Source of the DNA: Klebsiella pneumoniae
GTDB lineage: Bacteria > Desulfobacterota > Binatia > UBA12015
Length of the DNA: 64,000 nucleotides
Direction of reading: 5' to 3'
NCBI GenBank assembly: GCA_945872365.1
Contig: CAMBZJ010000007.1
Span: 1-64,000, forward strand
The notes beneath the pieces were generated by a model. The model was given only the letters and a program-made list of their open reading frames with translations. It did not search any database and was not told the DNA's origin. This document shows positions 49,242-60,324 of the stretch, one piece after another. A program made the position numbers and the translations under genes. Each line of letters opens with the position of its first letter. Within the stretch, counting starts at the first letter, position 1.

Positions 49242-50886
49242 TCACGGTGCGAGCGGGCGATGCTCGCCAGCGTCGGCAGGGGCGGCATCCTCCAGGAGCT
49301 TCGTGGTGCCGGCAGCGACGGACCAGCTGGCGGTATCGACCTGGTTCGCGCCCGAGGCGTCGTCGACCCGGTCCAGGTGGACCCAGGTGCACTGGACCCG
49401 ATCCCGCGTCACGTCCACCACCAGGTAGCCGCGCAGCGTGAGTTCCGCGTACTTGATGTGAGGGTCGTGCTGCCGGCCCGTCGCGAGAAGGCCCTCGGCG
49501 CCTGCGGGGGGGGAAGCCGGGGGAACTGACGCCGGGACAGACGAATTCCACGCCCACCGCTCCGCGCCCGGACGCCGGATCATAGACGGCGGGGTCGTTC
49601 GGGTCGTCGGTGAGTTCGGAGCCCCAGGAGCTATGGATGTCGCCCGACAGCACGACGAGGTTGGTCGCACCGGAGTCGCGAACTGAGCGGAACAGCCTTG
49701 CCCGCGCGGCAAAGTAGCCGTCCCACTGGTCGACGTTGGCGATCAGGCCGCCGCCGGCCGAGTTCGGGGCGCCCTGCAGCTTGAGAGGCGCCATCATCAC
49801 CTGCTGCCCCACCAGGTTCCAGGTCGCGACCGAGGCGCGCATCTGCTCGTCGAACCAGGCCTCCTGCTCGGCACCAAGCATGGTCCGCGTCTCGTCGCGG
49901 ATGGCGGGATCGAGGATGCCCGAAGCCTGCTGGCTTCGACCGACCGTCCGCGTGTCGAGCATGGTGAGTTGGACGAGGTTGCCGAACTTCAGCACCCGGT
50001 AGATGCGCTCGGGGTCGGGTGTCCTAGTCGGCATCCACTCGGAGTATGCGCGCCAGGCGGCCTGTCGGCGGACCGGCCATTCGCCCTCGGTGCCGGGCTG
50101 GTGGTTCTCGGCCCCGCCCTGCCACGAGTTGTCAGCCGACTCGTGATCGTCCCAGACCGCGATGAATGGGTGCTGCCGGTGCACCTCCTGCAGGTCGGGG
50201 TCCCGGCGGTACTGGGAGTAGCGGGTGCGGTAGTCCTCGAGCGTCAGGATCTCGCGAGGGGGATCGCAGGGTCGCACGGAGCCATATTCGCCGCTGCCGT
50301 ACTCGTAGATGTAGTCTCCCAGATGGAGCACGGCGTCGAGGTCGTCGCGTTCGGCAACGAATCGATAGGCGTGGAACCAACCGGAGGCGTAGTTCGAGCA
50401 TGAGACGACGCCGAGGCGAAGGCGCTCGACATCACCCACCGGCGCCGTCCGCGTGCGGCCGATCGTCGATGCGCGACCCAGTGCCCGGAATCGGTAGAAG
50501 TACGTCGTCCCGGGCTGGAGACCGGTCGCGTCGAGCTTGACCGTCCAGTCGCGGTCCGAGTCGGTCTCGATCCATCCCGCGACCACTCGACGACGCATCT
50601 CGGGATCCGTGGCGACCTCGAACCAGGCCTGGATCGTGCCGGCGCCCGCCCCGGGATCGAGTCTCGTCCATAGGATCACCGCGTCGGGGAGCGGGTCGCC
50701 GCTCGCGACGCCGTGCGCGAAGAGATTCTCCGGGCCGAGCGGGCCGTCATAGGCATAGTCCGGGAAGCCGTCGAAGACAGAGCCGTCGCTGCCGCAGCCC
50801 GCAACGAAGGTTGCTACGGGTGCGAGCCCGAGGGCGGCCAGCATGCGGAGGACGTCGCGGCGAGTGGTGTTCGGATTTGGGATCAT
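49242..50886 (-). pseudogene. phoD: PhoD-family alkaline phosphatase / phosphodiesterase, frameshifted near the 3' end at a G8 (C8 on coding strand) tract
   Basis: Tat-like RRDVLRMLAALGLAP; GVASGDPLPDAVILWTRLDP; VLHLGDYIYEYG; IAVWDDHESADNSW; VVLSGDIHSSWGSEL. The frame is lost at 49506-49513. The conserved tail HIKYAELTLRGYLVVDVTRDRVQCTWVHLD continues in the other frame (ORF 49242..49712). Confidence 0.85.
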
Positions 50887-51134
50887 AAGGGCACGGCTAT
50901 ACCAGCGAATGCGGTTGCGCAGCGTTAAGAATCCGGGGCTGTCGTATTGCAGGCTCGTGTCAGAGCCCGACGCAATCGGATCGACGAAGACGGTCGACAT
51001 CCCGAAGCCGCGAGGGGCATGCACCATTGTTGCAGCCGTATGAACTTCACTGTTCGAGCGAAAAGAAGTGGTTGAACCCCCGGCGCACTCGTTCAGAGTT
51101 CGGTACGAGCCCGCAACTCTGAGGAGAATGAACC

Positions 51135-52550
51135 ATGGCTTTCCCGCTGACTCGCCGCCGTTTCCTTCGCTCCGCCGTGAGCGCCTCGATCGCCTTTTCG
51201 GGCCTCGGTGCCATCGGGGGCTGCGGCAACTCCTCGTCGGGACCGGATCCGCTCGCTGGATTCGACGGCTTCGGCGAACTCGTGCCGGACCCCGATGGAA
51301 TCATGGACCTTCCGGCAGGCTTTTCGTACCGGGTCATCTCCGAGTGGAAGGCGCCCATGTCGGATGGCTTCCTGCAGCCGGCGCTCTCCGACGGGATGCA
51401 CGCGTTCGCAGGTCCGAACGGTCGGACGATCCTGGTCCGAAACCACGAACTCTACTCGGATCCGATCAATCTCGGTGCCTTCGGCGAAGGAAACCGCCTA
51501 CTTCCGCAAGTCGACCGCTCCAGGGTCTTCGACTGGGGCAATGGCAAGCCGGCGCTCGGCGGTACGACCACGGTCGTCTTCGACACGAGGACGCAGACCA
51601 TCGAACGGATGTTCCTGAGCCTCGTCGGCACGACGCGCAACTGTGCAGGTGGCGCCACGCCGTGGGGCTCCTGGGTGACCTGCGAGGAGTTTGTGAGCCT
51701 TCCGAACACCGTCGGCCTCGAGAAGAGGCACGGTTTCAACTTCGAAGTACCTGCGAATGCACAGGGACTCGTGCAGCCCGTCGCCCTGGAAGCGATGGGC
51801 CGCTTCAACCACGAGGCGATCGCGGTCGACCCGGAGACCGGCATCGTCTACCAGACCGAAGACCGCTACGAGAGCCTCTTCTACCGGTACATCCCGGACG
51901 TGCCAGGGAAACTCGCCGCAGGCGGCCGGCTGCAAGCGCTGGTCGCGAGGGACCGTGCGAAACTCGATACGCGCAACTTCAACGAGGCAACCGTGGCGGT
52001 GGGCGAGCGCATTCCGGTCCTGTGGATCGACCTCGAGGACATCACGCCCGTGAACGACGACCTTCGGCTTCGCGGTGCGAGCAACGGGGCCGCCATATTT
52101 GCACGCGGAGAGGGCATGGTGACGGGCGCGGACGGGATTTACTTCGCGGCGACCGCCGGCGGTCGCAAGAGCGATGCGATCGGCGGAACGGGCCAGATCT
52201 GGCGCTACGTCCCGAGCCCGGCCGAGGGCACGCCGGACGAGGACCGGGAGCCTGGGACGCTCGAACTCATCTTCGAGCCCAACGACAACACGGTTCTCGA
52301 TATGTGCGACAACATCGTCGTGTCGCCATGGGGGGACCTGTTCCTCTGCGAGGACGGCGAGAGCGACGAAGACAGTCTCGTCGTGCTGCGCCCGAACGGT
52401 TCATTCTACCGTTTTGCCACCAACAAGCTCGACCAGTCGGAGTTCGCCGGCGCCACGTTCTCGCCTGACGGAACGACGATGTTCGTGAACTACCAGTGGT
52501 CGGGGAAGACATTTGCGATCACCGGGCCCTGGCCGGTCATGCGGGGTTGA
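51135..52550 (+). CDS. PhoX-family (DUF839) phosphatase, Tat-exported
   Basis: Tat signal RRRFLRSAVSASIAF; ILVRNHELYSDP, GTTTVVFDTRT, NCAGGATPWGSWVTCEE, GRFNHEAIAVDPETGIVYQTEDRYESLFYRYIP, DNIVVSPWGDLFLCED. Confidence 0.88.
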   Translation: MAFPLTRRRFLRSAVSASIAFSGLGAIGGCGNSSSGPDPLAGFDGFGELVPDPDGIMDLPAGFSYRVISEWKAPMSDGFLQPALSDGMHAFAGPNGRTILVRNHELYSDPINLGAFGEGNRLLPQVDRSRVFDWGNGKPALGGTTTVVFDTRTQTIERMFLSLVGTTRNCAGGATPWGSWVTCEEFVSLPNTVGLEKRHGFNFEVPANAQGLVQPVALEAMGRFNHEAIAVDPETGIVYQTEDRYESLFYRYIPDVPGKLAAGGRLQALVARDRAKLDTRNFNEATVAVGERIPVLWIDLEDITPVNDDLRLRGASNGAAIFARGEGMVTGADGIYFAATAGGRKSDAIGGTGQIWRYVPSPAEGTPDEDREPGTLELIFEPNDNTVLDMCDNIVVSPWGDLFLCEDGESDEDSLVVLRPNGSFYRFATNKLDQSEFAGATFSPDGTTMFVNYQWSGKTFAITGPWPVMRG

Positions 52551-52923
52551 CGGGACGGGAACGGGGTCTCGGAGCCTGCGCTCCACGGTCTTCAGACCCT
52601 CGACCCGTGCCCCCTCCGATCCCTGCACCCGACGCGGGCAAGGCGATACTCGTGCTGCATCAAATCGGCGCAATAGCAGGGCGGATTTGGCAATGTGCGG
52701 TCGTCGCCGATGATGGCCGCGATCGCCGCGCCGGGTTGCGATCGATTGCAGCGGAGTTGCTGCCAGCGGGGCCGCAGGCGCAAGTCGCCCGCGAAGCGAT
52801 GAGCGCAGGCGAGGCCGGCGGGGACTGGCTGCCACGTAGGCGCCGTATAGAATAGCGAGGACGGCTGCGGCGGCGGACGCAGCCACCCTCGCCTCGAAGC
52901 CTGCGGAAGGGGCGAGGCTCCCC

Positions 52924-54558
52924 TCACACCAGCTTCGTATACTCCGGCACGTAAACGTGCTTGCGAATGAAGGCCTCCATGTCGGCGGGGCGATCGACTT
53001 GTGCGAGGTTGCTGTCGAAGACCAGCTTCGCGACGCGCGCCGCGGTCTTGATTTCGGTCTCGAGGATGTTTGCCTGCAAGGGGTACATGAGCCCCTGCTG
53101 GAGCAACTCGGGCGAGACCTGGTCTGCGACCGCGCTCGCCGCCTCGATGAACATCTGGTCGGTGACGCGCTTCGCACGGGTCGCATAGACCGCCATGCCG
53201 ACGGCGGGGAAGATGTAGAAGTTGTTCGCCTGTCCCGGCAGGAACGTCTTGCCGTCGAGGTGAACCGGCGAGAACGGCACGCCCGCCGCGTAGATCGCCT
53301 TGCCCTTCGACCAGCCGTAGGCCTGCTCCGCCGTACACTCGGCCTGGGAAGTCGGGTTCGACAACGCGAGAATGATGGGCCGCTCGTTCAGTCGGCACAT
53401 CGCCTCGACGACCTCGCGGGTGAAGGCGCCGCCGATCGTACTCACACCGATGATCGTCGTGGGCTTGATGCTCTCGATCGCGGCTACGAAGTCCTTCGTC
53501 GGCGCGTGCGGGTGCGCATAAGGAAGCTGGAAGTCGACGAGGTCCTTACGGGTCGACTCGAGCAGTCCATGTACGTCGAACATGTGGACGCTCGACTGCG
53601 CGTCCTTCAGCGACATACCTTGCTGGACGAGGGCCGAGCACAGCAGGTTCGCGAGACCGATGCCCGCCGAACCGGCGCCGAGGAACAGGTAGCGCTCGTC
53701 CTTGAGCTTCGTGCCCTTCAACTTCGTCGAGTTGATCATGCCGGCGAGCGTGATCCCCGCGGTGCCCTGGACGTCGTCGTTGTAGATGCAGTAGCGGTCG
53801 CGGTAGCGCTCGAGCAGGTGGACGGCATCGACGCCGGTCCAGTCCTCGAAGTGCACGCAGCAGTTCGGGAAGACCTCCTGCACCGCCTCCATGAACTCGT
53901 CGACGAACGAGAAGAGGTCGGCCTTCGACGGACGGCTCTCGCGCAGACCGAGGTAGAGCGGGTCCTGTAGGAGTTCCTCGTTGTTCGTCCCGGCGTCGAG
54001 GTACATCGGCAGCAGGACCTGCGGGGGGACGGCCGCCGCTGCCGTGTAGAGCTGGAGCTTGCCGATCGGGATGCCCATCCCGTTCGCACCGAGGTCGCCG
54101 AGGCCCAGGATCCGCCCGCCGTCGGTCACGCAGATGAAGCGCACGTCCTTCTGGGGCCAGTTGCGCAGGATCTCCTTCACGTGGCCGCGGCGCTTGATCG
54201 AGAGGTACATGCCGCGCGGGCCGCGGAAGAGGTGGCCGAACTTGAGGCAGGCCTCGCCGATCGTCGGATCGTAGACGATGGGCAGGAAACGGGCCGGGTC
54301 CGACATGATGGTGCGGTAGAAGAGCGTCTCGTCGTGGTCGAGCAGGTTCATCAGGTAGACGTAGCGGTCGATGTCGGTGTTCTTGTGCCCGAGCTGCAGC
54401 ATCACCCGCTTCATCTGGAGGTCGGTCGACTCGGTCGCGTCGGGCACGAGCCCGACAAGCCCCAGGGCCTGGCGCTCTGCCTCGGTGAAGGCGGTGGACT
54501 TGTTCAGCGCGGGGTCGTGCAGCAGGTCGGTGCCACGCTTGGTCGTCTTGTCATTCAT
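52924..54558 (-). CDS. NAD-dependent malic enzyme
   Basis: LPIVYDPTIGEACLKFGHLFRGPRGMYLSI, VTDGGRILGLGDLGANGMGIPIGKL, FEDWTGVDAVHLLERYRDRYCIYNDDVQGTAGITLAGM, LFLGAGSAGIGLA. Confidence 0.95.
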   Translation of the reverse strand: MNDKTTKRGTDLLHDPALNKSTAFTEAERQALGLVGLVPDATESTDLQMKRVMLQLGHKNTDIDRYVYLMNLLDHDETLFYRTIMSDPARFLPIVYDPTIGEACLKFGHLFRGPRGMYLSIKRRGHVKEILRNWPQKDVRFICVTDGGRILGLGDLGANGMGIPIGKLQLYTAAAAVPPQVLLPMYLDAGTNNEELLQDPLYLGLRESRPSKADLFSFVDEFMEAVQEVFPNCCVHFEDWTGVDAVHLLERYRDRYCIYNDDVQGTAGITLAGMINSTKLKGTKLKDERYLFLGAGSAGIGLANLLCSALVQQGMSLKDAQSSVHMFDVHGLLESTRKDLVDFQLPYAHPHAPTKDFVAAIESIKPTTIIGVSTIGGAFTREVVEAMCRLNERPIILALSNPTSQAECTAEQAYGWSKGKAIYAAGVPFSPVHLDGKTFLPGQANNFYIFPAVGMAVYATRAKRVTDQMFIEAASAVADQVSPELLQQGLMYPLQANILETEIKTAARVAKLVFDSNLAQVDRPADMEAFIRKHVYVPEYTKLV

Positions 54559-54575
54559 CGGCGGATTCTCCCCGT

Positions 54576-55979
54576 TCACTTTCCGGCCACGTAGGGCGCG
54601 ACCATCTTCTTCGGGTCGACGATGCGGTCGAATTCCGCGGCGTCGACGTACCCGAGCTGCAGGGAGGCTTCCCTGAGCGTCAGGTCGTTGTCCATTGCGT
54701 GGTGAGCGATCTTCGAGGCCTTGTCGTAGCCGATCACCGGCGAAAGGGCCGTCACGAGCATGAGCGAGCGCTCGACGTACTCGGCGATGCGCTTCGCGTT
54801 CGGCTCGGTTCCCTCGACGAGGAACTTCCTGAAGTTCGTGCACCCGTCGGCGAGCAGCGTGATCGAGTGCGTCACGTTGTAGATGATGAGCGGCTTGTAG
54901 ACGTTCATCTGCAGGTATCCGCCCGCGCCCCCAATGGCGACCGCGACGTCGTTCCCGATGACCTGCGCCGTGAGCATCGTCAGCGCCTCGGCCTGCGTCG
55001 GGTTCACCTTGCCCGGCATGATCGAGGATCCGGGCTCGTTGGCCGGGATGACCAGTTCCGCAAAGCCCGCCCGCGGGCCGCACGACATGAGCCGTATGTC
55101 ATTGCCCATCTTGTGGAGCGTGACGGCAAGCGTGCGCAGGCTGCCCGAGAGATGCACGAGTGCGTCGTGCGAGCCTTGCACGGTGAACTTGTTCGGCGCC
55201 GTGACGAAGGGCAGCCCGGTCGCCTCGGCGATCTTCGCGGCCGCCGCTTCGGCGAAGCCGGGCGCGGAGTTGATGCCGGTCCCGACGGCCGTGCCGCCGA
55301 GGGCGAGGCGGTACACACCGCGCAGCGAGTCCTCGATCCGCTCGATGTCGTCGGTGAGGCCGTCGACGTAGCCCGACCACTCCTGCCCGAGCGTGAGCGG
55401 GGTCGCATCCTGCATGTGGGTGCGACCGATCTTGATGACGTCCTTCCAGGTCTCGGCCTTGGCGGCGATCGAGTCGCGCAGCGCGGCGACCGCCGGGAGC
55501 AGCCGCTTCTTCACGTTCACGGCCGCCGCCACGTACATCGCCGAGGGGAACGAGTCGTTCGACGACTGCGCCATGTTGACGTGGTCGTTCGGGTGCACCG
55601 GCGCCTTGCTGCCGAGCGGCGTGCCGGCGATCTGGCAGCAGCGGTTCGAGATCACCTCGTTCACGTTCATGTTGAACTGCGTGCCGCTTCCGGTCATCCA
55701 GACGTGCAGCGGGAACATGTCGTGGTGCTGCCCGGCGAGGATCTCGTCGCAGACCTGCACGATGAGCTTGTACGGCTCGTCGGCGAGCCTCTTGCCGTCG
55801 TGGTTGGCGATCGCGGCGGCCTTCTTCAGGATCGCGTAGGAGGTGATCATCTCGCGCGGGATCAGGTCCGCGCCGATGCTGAAGTGTTCGAGCGAGCGCT
55901 GGGTCTGGGCTCCCCAGAGCTTGTCCGAGGGGACCTCGACCTCGCCGAGGCTGTCGGTTTCCTTGCGCATGTTCGTCAT
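54576..55979 (-). CDS. fumC: Class II fumarate hydratase
   Basis: [99 protein letters not shown]. Confidence 0.96.
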   Translation of the reverse strand: MTNMRKETDSLGEVEVPSDKLWGAQTQRSLEHFSIGADLIPREMITSYAILKKAAAIANHDGKRLADEPYKLIVQVCDEILAGQHHDMFPLHVWMTGSGTQFNMNVNEVISNRCCQIAGTPLGSKAPVHPNDHVNMAQSSNDSFPSAMYVAAAVNVKKRLLPAVAALRDSIAAKAETWKDVIKIGRTHMQDATPLTLGQEWSGYVDGLTDDIERIEDSLRGVYRLALGGTAVGTGINSAPGFAEAAAAKIAEATGLPFVTAPNKFTVQGSHDALVHLSGSLRTLAVTLHKMGNDIRLMSCGPRAGFAELVIPANEPGSSIMPGKVNPTQAEALTMLTAQVIGNDVAVAIGGAGGYLQMNVYKPLIIYNVTHSITLLADGCTNFRKFLVEGTEPNAKRIAEYVERSLMLVTALSPVIGYDKASKIAHHAMDNDLTLREASLQLGYVDAAEFDRIVDPKKMVAPYVAGK

Positions 55980-56123
55980 ATTGGTTTTTCCATGGAACAG
56001 GAAATTCGAGTTCCCGCAAGAACCAGAAATGGGTTGCGGAGCCTCCTGCGATGTGGTCTCGAACGGCTCGGGTCCGGTCGGCACCCTTCGTGCCCGCGGA
56101 AGATCAGGGTCCCGAGTACCCGC

Positions 56124-57482
56124 ATGCCCATTCGTTTTTCGATCCGCCGCCGAGCCGGGCGCTGTGCCCGCCCCTTGCGCAGCCTGCCCCGGGTCGCGGC
56201 GACGATCCTGGCGGCCCTGCTCTGCGCGAAGGGGGCCCGGGCCGGCGTTCCTCCCTCCGCCGCGGTGGAGGACGACCAGTTCCAGCGCAACTACCTGCTC
56301 GGCGACTGGATGGGATCGAGAACCTGGCTCTGGGAGCGGGGGCTTCAGCCGAAACTGCTCCTGATCACCGACCCTTACGGCAACGCCACGGGCGGGCGCA
56401 GGCAGGCCTTCGCGACCTACAGCATGTTCTGCGCCGACCTCAAGGTGGACACGGAGAAGGCGTTCAGCCTGCCGGGCGGCGTGTTCCACGTCGGCTTCGC
56501 CACCAACTTCGGCAACCGTCTCACGGGCGGGTACGTCGGAAACACGTTTCCGATCCAGTCCTCGGACGTCGCCCCGCCCGGGCCCAGGCTCACCGATCTC
56601 AGCTACACGCAGGCACTCTTCGCGGACAAGTTGAGCCTGCGCGCGGGCCGGGTTTCGATCGACAGTCTCTACGGCGAGGAATTCGCCGCGTCGAAGTACT
56701 TCCGGGCGTTCACGTCGGTCGCCTTCAACGCGATCCCGTTCGCGATCTTCTACAACTCGCCGGGCGCCTTCGGCTATCCGGCGACGACCTGGGGGGCGCG
56801 CGTGAAGATCGCGCCGGTCGATCGTTTCTATGCCATGGCCGGCATCTACAACGGCGACCCGGCCGTCGGCCTGCCCGATCGCCACGGCGTGGACTTCAGC
56901 TTCCACGGGCCGCCCTTCGGCATCGGCGAGATCGGCTACCGTCACAACCAGGCCTCGGGCGACACCGGATTGCCCGGCAATCTCAAGCTCGGCGGCTTCG
57001 TCCTCGGTGGTCACATCCGGCGGTACGCCGCTGAGGATTCGAGCGACGGACGCTACGGGCTCTACGTGGTGGGCGACCAGGCCCTGCTGCGCCTCGGCCC
57101 GACCTCGGAGAATCGGAACGTCGGCGTCTTCGGCAGCCTGGTCGTCGCGCCCGACGAGGCCGTGAGCCCGATGACTTGGTTCTTCAGCACGGGCTTCGTG
57201 ACCTACGGCCCGTTCGCCAGCCGGCCGCAGGACTACCTGTCCGTGGGTATGGCCTACGGCTCCTTCAGCGGGCGACTGCGCGACGAACGGGTCGTACTCC
57301 ACCGCTCGGATCCCTCGGTGGTGGTGCCGGGCCACGAGATGACCATCGAGACTTCCTACGCGCTGCAACTCCTACCCGGGCTGATCCTTCAACCCGGCCT
57401 GCAGGTCATCGTGAATCCCGGGGGAAGAGCCTCGATCCCGGCGGTGCTGGCGCTGGGCCTGAACATGGTCGTGAGCCTCTGA
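56124..57482 (+). CDS. OprB-like carbohydrate-selective outer-membrane porin
   Basis: [35 protein letters not shown]-like [10 protein letters not shown]-terminal aromatic/hydrophobic beta-strand LGLNMVVSL. Confidence 0.75.
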   Translation: MPIRFSIRRRAGRCARPLRSLPRVAATILAALLCAKGARAGVPPSAAVEDDQFQRNYLLGDWMGSRTWLWERGLQPKLLLITDPYGNATGGRRQAFATYSMFCADLKVDTEKAFSLPGGVFHVGFATNFGNRLTGGYVGNTFPIQSSDVAPPGPRLTDLSYTQALFADKLSLRAGRVSIDSLYGEEFAASKYFRAFTSVAFNAIPFAIFYNSPGAFGYPATTWGARVKIAPVDRFYAMAGIYNGDPAVGLPDRHGVDFSFHGPPFGIGEIGYRHNQASGDTGLPGNLKLGGFVLGGHIRRYAAEDSSDGRYGLYVVGDQALLRLGPTSENRNVGVFGSLVVAPDEAVSPMTWFFSTGFVTYGPFASRPQDYLSVGMAYGSFSGRLRDERVVLHRSDPSVVVPGHEMTIETSYALQLLPGLILQPGLQVIVNPGGRASIPAVLALGLNMVVSL

Positions 57483-57622
57483 CGCCGCGAGCGGTCGAGA
57501 GCCCCGGCCGGCCCCGCGAACCGCGCGCACCGGGCAGGGCGTCGCAACGGCCCCCCGCCCGACTCGTCTTCTAACGCACGGGCGGGTTGCCGGGTCTTCC
57601 CTTCCGAAACGGAGGAGCCACC

Positions 57623-58624
57623 ATGTTCACTCGAATCGATCGCTTCCGCCGGTGCTACGGGGCGCGATCCCTCGGCATCGCGGGCGGGCTGCTCATCGCC
57701 GCCCTGCCGTTCTCGGTCGCGTCGGCGGCCGAGCGCGACTCGGGCTTCCAGGCCACCTCGTCCGCGGGGCGCGCCCTGGTCAGCAAGGACGTGAACGGCG
57801 AACGCTGGGCGATGTCCTACGACCGCAGGACCGGGGTCATTACCGGGAACGTGTTTCCGACCGACGGGGGCCTGCCGAAGTTCGTCGTCTGCGGGGTGCT
57901 CTCCTCCGACGCACAGGGCGGGATCGATGCGGAGTGCACGGGGGCCGACGCGTGCACGTCGTGCCCGTGTGCGAGCGGCTGGACGCAACTCGGTACCGTC
58001 ACCTTGCCGGTCGGGTTCTTCGAACTCTGCGACACGGCGGCCACCACGCGCTTCAAGGTGGAGGCCTGGGCCGACAACTGGTTCGCGATGTACGTCGACG
58101 GCGCCCTCGTGCTGAAGGACTCGGTCCCGATCACGACGGAGCGTTCCTTCAACTCCGAGACGGGCTACTTCGACGGCACCTACCCGCTGCAACTCGCCTT
58201 CGTCCTCAAGGACTTCAAGCAGGACGACACGGGCCTCGAATACATCGGCACGCCGCAGCAGCAGATGGGCGACGGCGGCTTCATCGTCCAGCTGACCGAC
58301 CAGGCGACGGGGTCGGCCGTCGCCGTGTCGGACGCGACCTGGAAATGCAAGGTCATTCACCGTGGCCCGCTCAATCCTGCCTGCGAGAAAGATCCCGATC
58401 CCGAGACCACCTGCCTGCACGAGTCCGAGGACGAGCCCGCCGGCTGGAGAGAACCGGGCTACGACTTCTCGGGTTGGGAGAACGCGACCGAGTTCGGTGC
58501 CGACGCAGTCGGTCCCAAGGCCGGCTACTTCGACATCTCTTGGGATGCGCGGGCGCAGTTCGTGTGGAGTTCGAGCCTCGAGCAGGACAACACCGTGCTC
58601 TGCAGGGTCACGGTGCGGGGGTAG
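57623..58624 (+). CDS. Secreted hypothetical protein (possible beta-sandwich lectin-like C-terminal region)
   Basis: Signal peptide GLLIAALPFSVASAA; KVEAWADNWFAMYVDGALV ... ISWDARAQFVWSSSLEQDNTVLCRVTV. Confidence 0.65.
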   Translation: MFTRIDRFRRCYGARSLGIAGGLLIAALPFSVASAAERDSGFQATSSAGRALVSKDVNGERWAMSYDRRTGVITGNVFPTDGGLPKFVVCGVLSSDAQGGIDAECTGADACTSCPCASGWTQLGTVTLPVGFFELCDTAATTRFKVEAWADNWFAMYVDGALVLKDSVPITTERSFNSETGYFDGTYPLQLAFVLKDFKQDDTGLEYIGTPQQQMGDGGFIVQLTDQATGSAVAVSDATWKCKVIHRGPLNPACEKDPDPETTCLHESEDEPAGWREPGYDFSGWENATEFGADAVGPKAGYFDISWDARAQFVWSSSLEQDNTVLCRVTVRG

Positions 58625-59064
58625 TCCTCGGGCGACTTGGCCGGGACGTCGATCGTCGTCGCCCCTGGGACGAGATCGTCGACACGGAACTGTCGAGGTT
58701 CCCGACCTGTCCGCTCGACCCCGACGAGATCCGCCCCGCCGACCGCATGCAGTCGTTCCTGATGCGGGGCGCAGCGCTGCCGCACCTGCGTCGTTGGGTC
58801 GCCTGCTTTCCGCAAGAGCAGCTTCTGGTCCTGCGGCACCGAGACCTGGTGGTCGAACCGGAGGCGACGCTCGCTCGGATCTGCCGCTTCGTCGACATAC
58901 CGGTGAAGCCCGGGCTCGTTCCCCAGCGCGTGAACGAGGGCTTCTACGAGCCGATGGCAGCCGCGACGCAAGGGCGGTTGCAGCCGTGGTACGAGGCGCA
59001 CGACCGCGCGCTCGACGACTTCCTTATTGGGCTTCGCGGCAGCGCGGGGCGGGCCAGCACCTGA
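58623..59064 (+). pseudogene. C-terminal remnant of a sulfotransferase-domain protein
   Basis: In-frame PWDEIVDTELSRFPTCPLDPDEIRPADRMQSFLMRGAALPHLRRWVACFPQEQLLVLRHRDLVVEPEATLARICRFVDIPVKPGLVPQRVNEGFYEPM, with no N-terminal PAPS-binding region. Upstream sequence in this frame overlaps the coding sequence of the preceding gene. Confidence 0.6.
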
Positions 59065-59253
59065 CGACCTAGCCTCCCACGTCGCGACCGTGGACGGCGA
59101 ACTGGTCGCCACGCCGGGAAGCCCATTCTCGTCCGCTCCCGAAGGGTAAGCCGCCAATCCCCCCGCGCCCCTTGCCCGAGCACCGACGGTCGCCTACTGA
59201 GTCGACATGCCCACCCTCGCTGGCCGTGACGCCTCCTGCCCGGGGGAAGCCTC

Positions 59254-60324
59254 GTGAGCGACGTCACGGGGAGGCTCTCCTTCCTCGACCGCTGGCTCAC
59301 CGGCTGGATCTTCGCAGCGATGGCGCTCGGGATCGCGTTGGGATTCGCGTTCCCGGGGCTGCCCGCGGCACTCGACCGCATGAGCGTCGGGACAACCTCG
59401 ATCCCGATCGCGATCGGACTCATCCTCATGATGTACCCGCCACTCGCGAAGGTGCGCTACGAGGAACTCGGCCGGGTGTTCCGCGACCGGCGGGTCCTCG
59501 GGCTCTCGGTGCTCCTGAACTGGCTCGTCGCACCGCTCCTCATGTTCCTGCTCGCGGTCGTGATGTTGCCCGACAAGCCCGACTACCGCACGGGGCTCAT
59601 CCTGGTCGGGATCTCGCCCTGCATCGCGATGGTGCTCGTGTGGAACGACCTCGCGGGCGGCGATCGCGACGCCTGCGCCGGGCTGGTCGCCTTCAACTCG
59701 CTCTTCCAGGTGCTGTTCTATCCCGTGTACGCCTGGTTCTTCGTGAAGCTCCTGCCGGGTTGGCTCGGGCTCGAGGGCGCGACCGTGCAGGTCACGATCG
59801 GCGAAATCGCGCGCAGCGTCGCGATCTACCTCGGTATCCCGTTCGCGGCGGGCTTCCTGTCGCGTCGCTTCCTGGTCGCGACCCGGGGCCAGGAGTGGTT
59901 CGAGCACGAGTTCATCCCCCGGGTGGCCCCGCTCACGCTGGTCTCGCTGCTCTTCACGATCGTCGTCATGTTCTCGCTGAAGGGCGAGGCAATCGTCCGC
60001 CTGCCGCTCGACGTGCTGCGGATCGCGGCACCGCTGCTCGCCTACTTCCTGATCATGTTCGCGCTGGCCTTCTGGGCGAGCCGTCGCGCGGGCGCGGACT
60101 ATGCGCGAGCCGCGACACTCGCCTTCACGGCCGCGTCGAACAACTTCGAACTCGCCATCGCGGTCGCGATCGCGAGCTTCGGCATCCGCAGCGGGGCCGC
60201 CTTCGCGGCCGTCATCGGTCCGCTCGTCGAGGTTCCGGTGCTGGTCGGGCTCGTGAACGTCGCACTCCGGGTGCGGCAGTCCGTCTTCGGGGAGAAGGCA
60301 GCGACGTCGACCGGGAAGGGGTGA
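59254..60324 (+). CDS. ACR3-family arsenite efflux transporter
   Basis: [69 protein letters not shown] start. Confidence 0.93.
   Translation: MSDVTGRLSFLDRWLTGWIFAAMALGIALGFAFPGLPAALDRMSVGTTSIPIAIGLILMMYPPLAKVRYEELGRVFRDRRVLGLSVLLNWLVAPLLMFLLAVVMLPDKPDYRTGLILVGISPCIAMVLVWNDLAGGDRDACAGLVAFNSLFQVLFYPVYAWFFVKLLPGWLGLEGATVQVTIGEIARSVAIYLGIPFAAGFLSRRFLVATRGQEWFEHEFIPRVAPLTLVSLLFTIVVMFSLKGEAIVRLPLDVLRIAAPLLAYFLIMFALAFWASRRAGADYARAATLAFTAASNNFELAIAVAIASFGIRSGAAFAAVIGPLVEVPVLVGLVNVALRVRQSVFGEKAATSTGKG

Noticed and set aside
52551-52923. Possible small gene(s) between phoX-like gene and malic enzyme
   Set aside because: Track ORFs (52496..52855, 52592..53398) have shadow composition and no RBS or family. 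Treated as intergenic, with a weak hairpin (cctcgcc...ggcgagg) near the malic enzyme end.
54699-57482. 927-aa plus-strand ORF spanning antisense fumC and the OprB-like gene
   Set aside because: The first half is an antisense shadow of fumC; only the part from ATG 56124 is a plausible protein.
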